From Gnomoniopsis sp. IMI 355080 (taxonomy: Eukaryota; Ascomycota; Sordariomycetes; Diaporthales; Gnomoniaceae): 64,000 nucleotides of DNA. The notes below the pieces were generated by a model. The model did not search any database, was not told the origin of the DNA, and saw nothing but the letters and a program-made list of their open reading frames with translations. The DNA lies in assembly GCA_027946555.1 (NCBI GenBank), contig JAPEVC010000006.1, positions 62,001-126,000 of the forward strand, in the 5' to 3' direction. The translations under genes were made by a program, and so were the position numbers. This document shows positions 1 to 11,751 of this stretch, piece by piece; position 1 is the stretch's first letter; every line of letters begins with the position of its first letter.

Positions 1-2119
1 CGCTTCGCTTGCTTGTACTTCACAATCGCGACGTCGCAGTCACCAAGGGTGTGTTCGGTGTCGAAAAAGCAACGCGTCACGTGGAAACCTGGAATATTGT
101 ATATTCAGGGTACATTGTTTAGATTCTTGTGCCGAAGGAGATCCGCTTACGCCCTGGCTTGCAGCGATCCGTGCTACACATCTCTTAAATCTCAATCGCT
201 CAACCGAGTCAACCCTGAACGCCTTTTTCTCCGGCTTCGGGAAGATGCGGTCGACTGCTTCACATTGCTCAAATCTAAGGTCGCTCCAGAACTCCCATTC
301 AGAAGGATATATAAACTGATATCATCGTGTCCGATTCCCTGCCATGCTGAGGTGATGGCAGCTGTAGCAGACGATCTAATGCTCCCCGGCTGACTTTGCA
401 CACAGTGAAAAGCCTGATGCCGAGACACCGATCTTAGCCATGGGGTGCAAGAGATCGATTGCCGGAGAATTGGTGCACAATACGAATCGCCAGGGTCTCA
501 GTCGTCTGGCGGATGAAGTACACTGATTCCGAAGCGGAACCAGGCTGCCTGACACCGCCTGACTACTCATCCCCCTAATTCATGGGAGCTGGCTTGGACC
601 GAACATGTAAGTACCCGGAACCTCTTCGCTCACATTGCTTTTCATAAGCACATGGTCTCCACGCTGTCAGCCCTTGATACGGGGAAGAGCACTGGCACAG
701 CCGTATCAGGTAAAAAGATCACAAGAAGCCGCGATTGCTGACCATGTAAGAGCCGCTGGGTCCCGGGGAAGCCGGATGGTTGTGATCGTAAGCCACCCCA
801 TCTGACCTTGTGAAGCCTTGCAATGTATTTAGTTCGATCTAGGACTAGCTCCGATCTTGTAGCATATACGATTTGTACCAGTTCATATATTCGTCGACGT
901 TGCGAAAGTCGTGCTGGCAGGTCATAATTCACAAGTTCTGTTGACAAGACATGAGGGGTGCTACTGTGTGTCACGTATTCTCGCATAGGCTATGCGATCA
1001 GCGGCGGAAGCCCCCGTGGATGGAATCTGAGACCCGTCAAGCCACAAGATAGAGTGATTGGATCTGCCTCACACCGTAGCAAGTACATCATAATCTTCCG
1101 GAAAACTTCTGGTTTCCGTTCTTCAGCATACCGAGTCTACGGGTCAGCGCAGCCGGAGAATTTCGCCTGGTAAGGTTCTTTTGGATAATAGATCCACTGA
1201 TTTGCTTCTTGCAGCGGCCCTTGTTGCATATGCAAGATTGGGTGGAGATTTCAGGAATTGACAAGTCACTTTCAGACAACCGATCCTGCAGTTCTGTCAT
1301 CGAAGTACAACTTTGAAGTTTGGACATACGCTGCCACCTATGTCGCGTCAAGAATGTGCCTGACTACATATGAAAGGCCAAGTATTTGTATTTCCACAGT
1401 CACAAGTACATCATACCATTCTGTAATTTTGTCATTCATCAGGGACTCTAATTGAAATAGGCAGGACCTGGAGACCAATCTCGAACACATCTGTCGGTGG
1501 GCGTTGGTGTTCGAGTCCTTTGGACCTCCCACAGATCGGGCAATTCCGCAGCTCCCCGAAAAGCTTCGGGGGCATTGCCCAAATGGTTTTTGAAATGTCT
1601 AAGAAGAGCCTCATATCAACGCCGGGGGCGCTCTTGCGATTGGAGCCGCCCTGAAAGTGCACTCACTCCTGGTCGTGACCGGCGCACATCTGAATCAAGC
1701 ATCCCCCGCGCTTCAAAACTAAATTTGCATTTGTGAAAGAGATGTTATTACATGATGGGGCGTCTGGGATGAATGAGCGCCACTTAAATGGATGTGAAGA
1801 AGGACTATCCGCGGTAACCTCCATCAGCCTCATCGGCCCCATAGTGGGCATACTTTTTTTATGAAATAATACAAGAATGGGAGGCTCCCACTCATGATTA
1901 AAGCCTAGAATACTTCTGCTGATCGTGTTTATTCCGTGAAGAAAGAAAACTGTTTTTTTGCTCGCCTTTTTAGGAGCTTCAGCTCCCTCAAAATACCTTT
2001 ATTAGAAGTTCTAGTTTTTCTCGACATAAAGACTTACTGCGCTACAACGAAGACAGTAAAGCAACTTCGCAACACAACAACATTGCAACACACATGAAAA
2101 ATACAGAGACAGTAACAAA
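1..2119. other. Gene-free left end and velvet 5' region
   Basis: I see no gene here. Open frames are short, lack a recognisable family and show no intron-joined continuation. The last ~90 bases before 2120 are C/A-rich with CAACA-like runs, which suits a fungal 5' leader of the velvet-like gene; a T-rich tract lies near 1950-1970. Confidence 0.6.
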
Positions 2120-2123
2120 ATGA
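2094..2123 (+). promoter_or_regulatory. Nine-codon uORF overlapping the velvet start
   Basis: An ATG at 2094 opens a frame of nine sense codons that ends with TGA at 2121-2123. This stop overlaps the ATG of the velvet-like CDS (2120-2122) in an ATGA arrangement. If the transcript begins upstream of 2094, ribosomes would meet this uORF first and would terminate exactly at the main start, which could give termination-reinitiation control. The geometry is seen directly; the regulatory role is inferred. Confidence 0.4.
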
Positions 2124-2714
2124 CCGGTTCGTCCCAAGCCCATGTGGAGATTGCCGTCCAGCCGCCGCAAATTGTGGGTATCAATCAACGGCTCGTCCCA
2201 CCACTTGTCGCCCGAACAAGAGACCGTCAGCTCATCGAGGAGTATGCTAGCGGAGACAAACAGATATTTGCAACAGCGGTGCTTTATTCTTCCAACATGG
2301 AAGATTACTCCTCGGCTTTAGGTGGCAATTGGAATGTCTCAGCCCAACTTATCACGGAAAACTCCACCTCTAGTAGGAGTGGTGGAAGTAGCAGCCGCTC
2401 CGGTAGCCAACAATGGCTCTATTTCATTTTTAACCCAGTCTCGGTCTCAATGGAAGGGATGTTCGCATTCAATGTGGTTATCAGCGCCTTGTCTCTATCA
2501 TCTCCGAATGCGGCCGGTATATCTCAAGTCGTTGCTGGGCGGTCGACAAGGCAATTCACTGTGGTCGCCCAACCTCTACGCCCAGAGCGGCCAGGTACGT
2601 CATGAAATATTCAAGCGCAATTCAAGTCACTGAGCTGACATTCTTGTACTTCCAGGTTCTTCGGAAAGACAGATACTTCGTCGATTAGAAGCTGCAGGCG
2701 TCTACTCGCCTTGA
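2120..2714 (+). CDS. Small velvet-domain protein
   Basis: Two exons, 2120-2594 and 2656-2714, joined over a 61-nt intron (GTACGT...CCAG), give 177 aa. The protein is almost only a velvet domain. The N-terminus (residues ~8-30) has the QPP...PPLVAR pattern matching the velvet opening. The middle (~95-118) has FIFNPVSVSMEGMF, matching the family's F-V-F-x-D-L-S-V-x-x-E-G-x-F core. The end has RQFTV followed by ERQILRRLEAAGV, matching FTVY...LTRxFxxQGV. Known velvet proteins (VeA, VelB, VosA, VelC) are fungal regulators that dimerise and bind DNA to link development with secondary metabolism. This copy lacks the long flanks of VeA or VosA and has a serine-rich insert at ~82-95. Which velvet class it belongs to, and whether it binds DNA, cannot be told from sequence. 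The second exon makes the family match complete, which supports the splice. Confidence 0.7.
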
Positions 2715-3787
2715 TGGTTCATGAGGAGGCTTCCGCAGAAGATATCACTGGGGTTGAGACGCGTATGAATGGCTATGGTTTTAGACAAGTAGAAATATGA
2801 GAGGGATCCGGGGTTTTACAAGCTGATCTTTTACCATGCACGTTCGTGGTGAAAATACAACACAGATGTGGAATAGGGACATTGGTAGAGAAAAGACTTG
2901 ATTATCAGATTGACCGCATATACGACAGGTGATCAATACAGCTGAATGTCTCGAATGCTATTATACCCAAGGTCCCATAACTTCGTGTATTATGCGAGAA
3001 GCGCCACTGATTCTCCACCTATATCCGTCACTGAACATAGATGAGCAAGTGGTACGACACTTCTGTCACGCATTGCAATCCCTTTGGACTATTAGATCTC
3101 AATCACGAAATGACAGCTCGCGCGGCTACCACTAACACAAGGCTGAAGCTCGCACGGACATTCGGCTACACGGTAGTGGCAGTCCTCGGGCATGGAAACA
3201 CAAGGATGTTCCCAGCGTGTCTGCCAAGAGGTTGCAAAGCGTAGCCTTGCACTTACGCCACGTGGTGCTACCTTAGATGCGATGGCTTCGACTCTACCAC
3301 GCTTCTCAAACACTGCCAGAATGCACACCCTCAGAGCTTGTGTTTTAAGTCCACGCACCTTCCGAGAAAAGGGCCAATACCTCTGATACAACACAACAAG
3401 CTTGCATCGTGCGGGCTCTACCGTAAGTTTCGGAAATGTCATTGCAATTGCGACCACGTAATCGGTCGGTCCTTCATCAGCATCAAAAAACCTATCTCTT
3501 CTTACTTTCGTTTTGTGTCCATTGTATATTGCAAAATATGAGTCCATACATTCTTCCAACAGACGTTACGGTCGACTCATACCCGGTCACGTTGTACCGC
3601 TGTTGTCATAGTAAGCTGAAAGGTCCAAGTGAACAACAGACCAAAAATTGATTTGTCTCCGGAATAACGTGTAACGAGCGTTAAAGTATATGAATATTGT
3701 AGAGACAGATATATGACCCGTAGGGACTTTCTGATAATCTTTATACTGTTTGTCCAAATTCATCATTTTCAATTGGCCCTAAAACTT
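2715..3787. other. Gene-free spacer
   Basis: This holds the 3' region of the velvet-like gene and, on the other strand, the 3' region of the sugar transporter. Open frames overlap each other on both strands without family signal. Nothing else was recognised. Confidence 0.6.
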
Positions 3788-5488
3788 CTACACGGCCGGA
3801 GCCTGTCGATCTAGCTTCGCTTTCTCCGTCTTCGCCTTTGAAATTTTCTTGCTCAGCGCGACTGGATTCGCCCCTGGAGTTTCGAAAATGGTGTCAATCT
3901 CCTCGAGAGACAATTTGCTTGTCTCGGGGAAGATGTAATACGCAGCAATCAGCTGCAGAGTATTGTAGACGATAAAGACAACCCAAATCTTATACCCAAC
4001 CTTGTCGATTCCCACACTGATGCCGTAGGTAGCCACCACGCCCGCGGCTCCCTGGACCATATTGTAGAACCCCATCCCCTTGGCACGAAGGGGGAGCGAA
4101 AGGACCTCCACAGGGTAGAGATTGTGCATGGTTGCGATGAGCGATGCCGAACACACCTGATAGATGAAGACCCAGAGGATTGACAGCGCCGCGGACGCGC
4201 GATTACCGTGGAGGGTATACTGCCAACTGGTAATGGTAACCAGAGTTTGCGTTATTATGAACGTAATCAGGCCGGCGAAGATGAGCGTGCGACGCCTGAA
4301 GATGTCTACCAGGAAGGATCCGACGAGTTCAAAAACAAAGTACGTGCACGTAGATCCCAAGTTGATACCGAGTTGGTCGATCGACGAAGTGACTCCGATG
4401 GTATCAAGCGCCGGGGATAAATAGTATGTGATGACAGCGCCTCCATTCCACTGTTGAAAACACGAGTACAGCACCAATACGACTGTGCGGTAGCGTACGG
4501 CCTTGGTAAAGAAGACACGGTAGTCCCAAGAGCTTCGTAGACCGGCCTGAGATGACTCTAGTGACTCTTCCATCTGTTGAACGATGAGGGGAACTATGGG
4601 TGCATTGATGTCGTTATTTGTGGTCATGTAATCGGCAACGATGCGTCGAGCTTCTTCGCGACGGCCTTTGAGGATGAGGTAGCGAGGGGACTCGGGACAC
4701 CACCAGAAGATGGTGATGCACACGAGCAGCGGGAAGAAGGCCTCGAAAAGAAGGGGGATCCGCCACTGGTAATTGCTGTTCCATTTGGCAAAGCCAACCA
4801 TTGCACCGCTAATGATGAGAGACCCAACTTGAAACCATGTCCCAAAGAACCCGACCAGGCGGCCTCGCATATGGATGGGGGCGATCTCAGCCATGTATTG
4901 GGGTGCGGAAGCCATAGAGGATCCGAAGCCGAGGAGGAAACGGCCGACCATCAGAGCGGGCAGATTTGGAGCCAGTCCCTGAACGAGCGCGGCGATGATG
5001 ACAATGAAATTGCCGAGAAAGTTGATGCCTCGTCGGCCGATGACATCCCCCAGCGCGAGGAAGGGGGCGCCGCAGAAGTTACCGATGGTCATCAGACCGT
5101 TGATTGTGCCAATAATCACACCAGAATTCGAGAAGCCGAAGAAGTCGTGCAGAGTAGTAAATGAATTGATACCTCCAATGACACCCCAATCGACACCGTA
5201 TCTGGACGACATCGTTTAGTGAACTTGTTGACTATCATTCAATCGAGAACAAGTTGGTACTCACCCAGCCATGTTGAATCCCATCACAAGCGTGATCAGG
5301 ACAATGTGAAAGCCTGTCCTGGATCTCATATCGAGGCATTCTCGGGAAATTCGCATCAGATCCTCGTCTGAGATACGATTGACGACAACCTCGTCAACCT
5401 CGACGCCGAGCTTCTCAGCTTCGCGTACATCTTGGTGATGAACATCGGCGTCTACTTTAGCTGTCGAATCGACCCTTGCTACAGACAT
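3788..5488 (-). CDS. MFS sugar transporter
   Basis: Two exons on the minus strand, 5488-5265 and 5201-3788, separated by a 63-nt intron (GTGAGT...CCAG), give 545 aa, the usual length for fungal hexose/disaccharide permeases. The first ATG (5488) starts a ~55-residue hydrophilic N-terminus before the first membrane segment. Sugar-porter signatures are visible: GRRG after the second helix, PESPRYL at the start of the central loop, QQWNGGAV in the seventh-helix region and PETSKLSLEEID near the C-terminus. The N-half QYMAEIAP...RGRLVG stretch is like the lactose-permease-like branch of fungal sugar porters. It should sit in the plasma membrane and import sugar with protons. Its gene is divergent from the GH95 fucosidase with 789 bp between start codons, so L-fucose, L-galactose or a fucosylated oligosaccharide is a reasonable but unproven substrate. 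Confidence 0.93.
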
Positions 5489-6277
5489 GATGTCCAAACC
5501 CGTAAGGCGGCCCAGGGACAGCAATTGCAAAGTGAAGCTCGCCAACAGTGGGGTTGCAGAGCAGGACAGCTGGGGAGTTGTGGGGGAGGCCCAATTCTGG
5601 AAACGCTGCCTACATATAGCTTCGGACGATAATACGTGACCCAGAGCCCCGGTACCTCTTCCGACCTGCTGATCATTTCTATTTGTTCTGGATCCCCGAC
5701 ATTGCTGCATGAGTATTATAGTTACTGCTCACGCTTGACACTACATGGCGTGGCCTCGCGTGCCGCATGCCGTTGGGTAGGTTGAACCGCATGAGCGAGA
5801 CAGCCTAGACCAACCCGGTCTATGTAGCACCACCTGTGCACTTTCGGCTGCAATTCCGAGGCAGAACCGTTCTCAGTTCTTAGTCACCGAGACTATGCTA
5901 CTTGTGTGGGCGCTGAAGTGGTAGGAGGAACAAATGGTGCTATTTTCGCATACAGACCGGGATTTACCCCACAAACTGCACAAAGCTCCATGGGACAGAT
6001 TTTCCATCCACTCGCGGACCCTTACCTGTCACCAAACGGTAATAGCTCAAAGATAGACGGGACTAGTTCGTGAGAAGCACACAGATATGAATGAACCGAC
6101 GGGTCAATCGTCGCCATATATTCTCTGAAAGTTGTGACTGCGCAGTTGATGGATCCTTGGGTCGAAACGCGGTCTCCTGGTAATCGGACTTGCGGCGCGA
6201 GATCCCGCTGCTTTTGATCAAATGCTGGTAAAGGTACACCAGCGTTGACAGGTCCCAACAAGGCATATCAATGCACC
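5489..6277. promoter_or_regulatory. Shared divergent promoter, transporter/GH95
   Basis: This 789-bp interval must hold both promoters. Two sites fit the CreA/Mig1 carbon-repressor consensus SYGGRG on the minus strand: CCGGGG (complement of 5647-5652) and GTGGGG (complement of 5967-5972). Such hexamers occur often by chance, so carbon repression is only a suggestion. Confidence 0.4.
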
Positions 6278-8807
6278 ATGGACATATGTGTCCCACAGAC
6301 CAACGACAGCCCTGCAATATCTGGCAGCATGGCAGATGAGAGCAGTCACCTACACCTGCATTACACCAAACCGTCAACAGAATGGTCCGAGGCGCTCCCC
6401 GTTGGCAACGGCCGACTTGGGGCCATGGTCCACGGCCGAACAACCACAGAACTTCTGCAGCTCAACGAGGACTCCGTCTGGTATGGCGGGCCGCAGGATC
6501 GGACGCCACGGGACGCCCTGCGGAACCTACCCTTGCTGAGGCAGCTGATCCGAGAGGGTCGGCATGCAGAAGCCGAAGAATTGGTTCAAACGGCCTTCTT
6601 TGCAACACCGGCGAGCATGAGGCACTATGAGCCTCTGGGGACCTGCACTATAGACTTCCAACATGGAAACCTCGTCAATAACAGTGTTTCGGAGGCCCAA
6701 GCTGGCGTGACGGACTACCGAAGATGGCTGGATCTCTCTCAGTCAATTTGTGAGACTGAATACACGTTCCGCCGGTGCCCACATTCCAAAGCCGATCTGG
6801 GCGAACCGATCAAGGTTAGAAGAGAAGTGATTGCCAGTTTCACTGACCAGGCATTATTGATGAGAATTTCGTCAAGCAGCAAGATTAGGTTTCTTGTGCG
6901 CCTCAATCGCGTGAGCGAGATCGAGTGGGAAACAAACGAATTCCTGGACAGCATATACGCTACAGAGGACCGAATCGTCTTGCAAGCCACGCCCGGGGGA
7001 AAAGACAGCAACCGCTTGGCTCTAGTCCTGAGAGCCCACTGCGATGACGCCAATGATGGTGGTTCTGTGAAGGCTGTGGGCAATTGCTTGGTCGTGGAGT
7101 CCACCAAGTGCACAATTGCCATTGGATCCCAGACCACCTTCCGCGCTCAAGACCCTGAACAGGCCGCCATATCTGACGTCGATAAAGCGCTTTATAGGAC
7201 CTGGGAAGATCTTCTTGCCAGGCATGTCGCCGATTACACCTCGTTGTTCGGTCGCGTGAGCCTGTGTATGTGGCCAGATATGAAACATATACCCACAGAT
7301 GAGCGCATTAAACGACACCGGGACCCAGGTCTTGCGGCGCTGTACCACAACTTCGGCCGTTACTTGCTGATCTCGTGCAGTCGCGACTCTTACAGACCCC
7401 TTCCTGCCAATTTGCAGGGATTATGGAATCCGTCGTTTGCTCCGCCATGGGGTTCCAAGTACACAATCAATATCAACATCCAAATGAATTATTGGCCGGT
7501 ATCCGCGAGCGGCCTGTTCGAGTGCGCTCTGCCACTGATCGATCTGCTCGAGAGGATGGCTGAGAGGGGGAAAAAGACAGCTCGGGTTATGTATGGCTGC
7601 AAGGGATGGTGCGCACACCATAATACGTAAGTAAGCAAGTCTTGCGTGTTGTGAAGCCCCGGCCTTGGCTCCTGCAAGCCTTTTGAAACACCTTAGCAAT
7701 GGGCTCCAAACCACGTTGACAAGCCGTGCTAGCGATATATGGGCCGATACGGACCCTCAAGACCGGTGGATGCCGGCAACATTATGGCCTCTTGCTGGTG
7801 TTTGGCTGTGCATTGACATGGTAAAGCTGGTGAGGGAGCGGTATGATCAAGAGCTGCACCGCCGTCTTGCGCCGATCCTTGAGGGCTGCATTGTGTTCCT
7901 ACTCGATTTCCTCGTCCCTTCAAAATGCGGCCAATATCTCGTCACGAATCCATCCCTCTCTCCAGAGAATACTTTTGTGTCTGACGGACAACCAGGCATT
8001 CTTTGTGAAGGCTCAACTATGGACATGAGCATAGTCGACATGGCTTTCGAAGACTTCCTCTGGACAGTTGACCAGCTGTATGACGGTAGCCATCCGCTTG
8101 TCGAACGTGTCGAAGCAGTGAGGCTGCCACCGCTGCAAATCAATGAACAAGGCCTCATCCAGGAATGGGGCCTGCAGGACTATGATGAGCTCGAACCAGG
8201 CCATAGACATGTATCTCATTTGTTTGGCTTGTACCCGGGTAACACCATACAGTCTGCCGAGGAAGCTGAAGCTGCGAAAAGAGTGCTCTATAAAAGAGCC
8301 AGCCACGGCGGAGGCCATACCGGCTGGAGCCGGGCCTGGCTGTTGAACCTTCATGCTCGCCTGAGAGACGCGGAGGGATGCGGCAAGCATATGGAACTTC
8401 TACTTCGCGACTCCACGCTTCCCAACATGTTGGACAATCATCCACCTTTCCAAATCGATGGCAACTTTGGAGGTTGCACAGGAGTCTTAGAGTGTCTTGC
8501 TCGAAGGTGGGAGCCAGCGCTCTATGAAGTGGGCGTGACACTGCTGCCAGCTTGCCCGAAAGAATGGGCCTGTGGGAAAGTGACGGGGCTCCACGTCCGC
8601 AATGGCTGGACTGTGAGCTTCGAATGGAAGGAAGGCAAGATTGTCGACCCTGTATCAGTACATAGCGGGCTAGGTGCCGGCAACAACAGCTCCTTAGCAG
8701 TGAAATATCCCGATCGACGGATAGTGGTCGTTCGAGGACCTGGACAGCACCGCATCATGCATGATGATGCTTCCACAAGAGAAGGCGAATGTGGTGATCT
8801 GAAATAG
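6278..8807 (+). CDS. GH95 alpha-L-fucosidase family protein
   Basis: Exons 6278-7626 and 7733-8807, joined over a 106-nt intron (GTAAGT...CTAG), give 807 aa. An in-frame ATG at 6329 would give 790 aa and sits closer to the conserved domain. The N-terminal beta-sandwich opens with EALPVGNGRLGAMVHG and LNEDSVWYGGP, hallmark GH95 sequence. The (alpha/alpha)6 barrel includes NINIQMNYWP, whose two asparagines match the residues that activate water in the family, and PFQIDGNFGG, with the conserved aspartate. The intron interrupts the conserved HHNT/DIW stretch, which confirms the join. GH95 enzymes are inverting alpha-1,2-L-fucosidases or L-galactosidases. No signal peptide is visible, so the enzyme is probably intracellular and acts on imported oligosaccharide. 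The segment that usually reads RE(L/V)F, around the catalytic glutamate, here reads DMAF (8037-8048), so activity should be tested. Confidence 0.93.
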
Positions 8808-9396
8808 GGCATCAACCCAGGGCATCCCTTGGAAGAGAGGAGCTATAATAGGTAAAGTTCAATATATCATCTAGTGCCGAGCTACAGCAAATAAGCTTCG
8901 AAAGTCATATGAATTTCCGAAGCAGGCAAACGGGGAGTTCACAAGATCGTCGAATTCGGAGCATGACATAAGCAGCGCACGGTTCCTCGGAGACGGGCAG
9001 AGACTGGCGCTAAGCCCGATACTACCTAGCGCGTGGAAGCGACAGCGGAGGCTATCAAATGGCAGCGGCTTGGGACAATGCAGAGGCCAGGGGAAATAAA
9101 TGATCACATTCCAACCCGGGCAAAGGGCTATTAGAGGCTAGAAAGCGCGCCCGACCGACAAACACCGCGACTGGAGAGAGGCTCAACAACACCGACAGTC
9201 GACAACAACGACCCACCAACTCGACACTCAACCAGACGGACGGGCCCATCACGACGACAACCAGACAGCGACCCCGACCAGGACACCAGGCACTGTCATT
9301 TTTCGTGGCCGCGCTTACCACGAAACGATTGCAGTGGCTGCAAGGAGCCACCCTACGCATGCGGCCCTGTCCACATGTGCATTTCCCAACCTCCTG

Positions 9397-9412
9397 GAGA
9401 GAGAGAGAGAGA
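9397..9412. repeat. (GA)8 microsatellite
   Basis: Eight uninterrupted GA units lie in the region upstream of nudE. Confidence 0.9.
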
Positions 9413-9620
9413 GGCTGCATCGCACTGCACCTAGCGCATGATCCGTAACGGAAGACCGAAATGACCCTGGATTGTGACTGAAACAAACCAACAACAACAA
9501 CAACGACACTCTTTTCACCACCTCCGCGACCGGGATTACAACACCAGTTTCCTTCTGTTCTTGTCTCCTCTACTCCTTGTCACTATTCGAACGAAGTCCC
9601 GCCCCCGCGAATTGAGCCCC

Positions 9621-9640
9621 ATCGCATCGCATCGCATCGC
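9621..9640. repeat. ATCGC pentanucleotide x4
   Basis: Four perfect tandem copies of ATCGC lie within the probable nudE leader. Confidence 0.9.
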
Positions 9641-9740
9641 TCCGGCCCCCCTATTCCGCTTATCGACAAACAACCATTTCATCAACGATAAACACGACTA
9701 CGACCACGAACGACACCGACTGCTTAATTACAATCATCAC

Positions 9741-9782
9741 ATGCGATTCTTTGTCGGGTGCCGACATCGTCTCGCTCTATGA
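9741..9782 (+). promoter_or_regulatory. Candidate uORF before nudE
   Basis: ATG at 9741 followed by 12 further sense codons and TGA at 9780-9782, ending 42 bases before the nudE start. It matters only if transcription starts upstream, which the C/A-rich leader makes plausible. Confidence 0.3.
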
Positions 9783-9824
9783 CTTGCCATACTTGTTTCT
9801 TTGCCTATCCAACAAACACACATC

Positions 9825-11751
9825 ATGTCCGTGTCGGAGCCCCCGTCGTCACCCATGGGCGGCGAGATGTCCCTCGAAGAACAAGTCGCGTGGTACAAAT
9901 CACAATATGAGCAACTTGAGACAGAGCTCGCAGATTTCAGAATTTCCAGTCAAGAACTTGAACAGGAGCTGGAAAAGGATCTAGAGGCTGCAGAGAAGCG
10001 GGAAAACTCGCTCCGGGAGAAGGCCGAGAGCCTGAACTATGAGGTGGATGAATGGAAGGTGCGCTTCGCCTTTCCCAGTTCCCGTTGTCGTTGCTGAGCG
10101 TCATCGAAGCTGACTGTCATTTCTTCCGCAGAGAAAATACAAAGAATCCAAGGCCGAAACCAACGCTGCCCAGAACACTTTGGAGAAAGAAATCACAACT
10201 TTGCGCGAGACAAATAGAACACTGCAACACAGATTACGCGACATAGAAGTAGCGAACGATGACTTTGAACGACAAGCACGCCACACGAACTCATCCCTCG
10301 AGGATCTAGAAAACAAGTACAACGGCGCGATCGAACGAGCAGTCATGATGGAGGAGGAAATCAAGATTGGCGAACAGGAGAGAGAACATTTGAGGATAGA
10401 GGCTCAACGCTTACGAGAGGAGTTGTCGGACTTGAAGATCGAGGCCGAAATTTTGCAAGACAAGCTCAAGAAACAAGAGCGCCACATGTCTGCTACACTT
10501 ACAGACCTTTCTATGCCGGAAAGTCCTATCTTCGATGGCAGCGCCATGTCCGGGGCCAGCTCACCACTTGTCACCACTCCACCGGAAGCCTCTTCCATTT
10601 CCTCGGTCAAGACACCTGTTAACGAACCGCCATCGCCCCCCATGTCAGATGCGTCTGCGCCGCCGCCATTACCAAAGACGAGAGTGCAACCAGTCAAGAC
10701 GCCTGCACCTGCAGCGAAGACAAAGAAACCGAGGCTGCCTTCGATGAATACTAGTACCACCCCAAGGCCGAGATTGTCATCATCTGCGTCATCGCGACCA
10801 CCAACCCGATCGGCCACGAACTCTACGTTACGTACCGCTTCGGCAGCCAAACCGATGGCACCGAGACCTCCACCTGTGCGGACACCTGCTGCCAAAGGCG
10901 TGGCTCCATCGACATCATTGTCCCACATACGATCTCTTACTGCCAAAATGCAGAAGCTTGAGGCACGGGTTCAAAGCGCCCGGTCAAGGCTACCTGCGCC
11001 AAACCCCACGCCACCGCGTGCCTCGCCTCGTGGTTCGGTGATCGGTAGCAGCAACGTCACGCTGCGAACCCGTAAGAGGGGCCCAGGGTCCGTCTCGTCT
11101 GTCAGTACGAGCACGACCGCTCCAGACGATTCGACACCCACCGGTCAGGGCTTAAGCCGGAGCGTCAACGGCGGCAAGCATCTGCCCCGACTTAGTAGTT
11201 CCGCTGTCAGCAGATTGTCCTTCGGACCTGGACCGCTTCCGAACCGTGGCCCGAATGACTCGGTTTCTGATATAAGCCGACCGAGCAGCCGTGCCAGTAC
11301 AACGAGCTATGCGCGGCCAATAAGCCGAGCCGACGGACGGAACGACAGCATGATTGCGCCACCACGGCCTGGCAGCAGGGCGGGAGGCGCCTATACACCC
11401 CTAGGCCGACCGATCAGTCGGGCAAGTTTCGGCAATAGCCTTCACGGCTATTCGATGAGCGTAAGCACGGCGGAAGAAGATGAGCCCATGGAACCCTTGG
11501 AGAGAGAATACCAAACGCCTAGCCGGCGAGGGACGTATAATATCTACAGTGGTGGCACTGGTATTCCTACGCCATCCGGTATTCCCATTCCGGGCTCAAG
11601 GCGACAGAGCGCTGCGGGAGTCACACCCTCTCATACCAGAAGGACGAGTGTAGCGAGCGCTGCTACAGACTACAGCAGAAGACCCAGCATTGGCCCGAAG
11701 TTGATCAAGAAAGCTTCGACGCAGTTTGGCGATCTTGGTGAGACATACTGA
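9825..11751 (+). CDS. nudE: NudE family dynein regulator
   Basis: Exons 9825-10058 and 10132-11751, joined over a 73-nt intron (GTGCGC...CGCAG), give 617 aa. The ATG was chosen because SLEEQVAWYKSQYEQLE and the long heptad pattern follow directly. Residues ~15-195 form a continuous coiled coil rich in E, L, K and R, with the family segments EVDEWKRKYKESK and NDDFERQARHT. The rest is low-complexity, rich in S, P, T and R, with repeated SRP/SRA motifs, as expected for the disordered tail of fungal NudE. The family (A. nidulans nudE, N. crassa ro-11, animal NDE1/NDEL1) scaffolds LIS1/NudF on cytoplasmic dynein for nuclear migration and hyphal growth. Codon use and GC content match ACC1 next door, so this is ordinary core genome. 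A few hundred bases of simple repeats precede it. Confidence 0.95.

Larger units (their letters stand above)
8808..9824. other. GH95 3' region and nudE leader
   Basis: No gene was recognised. The right half is C/A-rich and looks like a long 5' leader for nudE, with a CAA run near 9486-9505 and two simple repeats listed separately. Confidence 0.55.

Noticed and set aside
4577..5164. 195-codon plus-strand frame opposite the sugar transporter
   Set aside because: Composition is acidic and repetitive and mirrors the hydrophobic sense codons; no family match.
10404..10946. 180-codon frame antisense to nudE
   Set aside because: Glycine/alanine/aspartate-rich complement of the serine/proline-rich nudE tail; a shadow.
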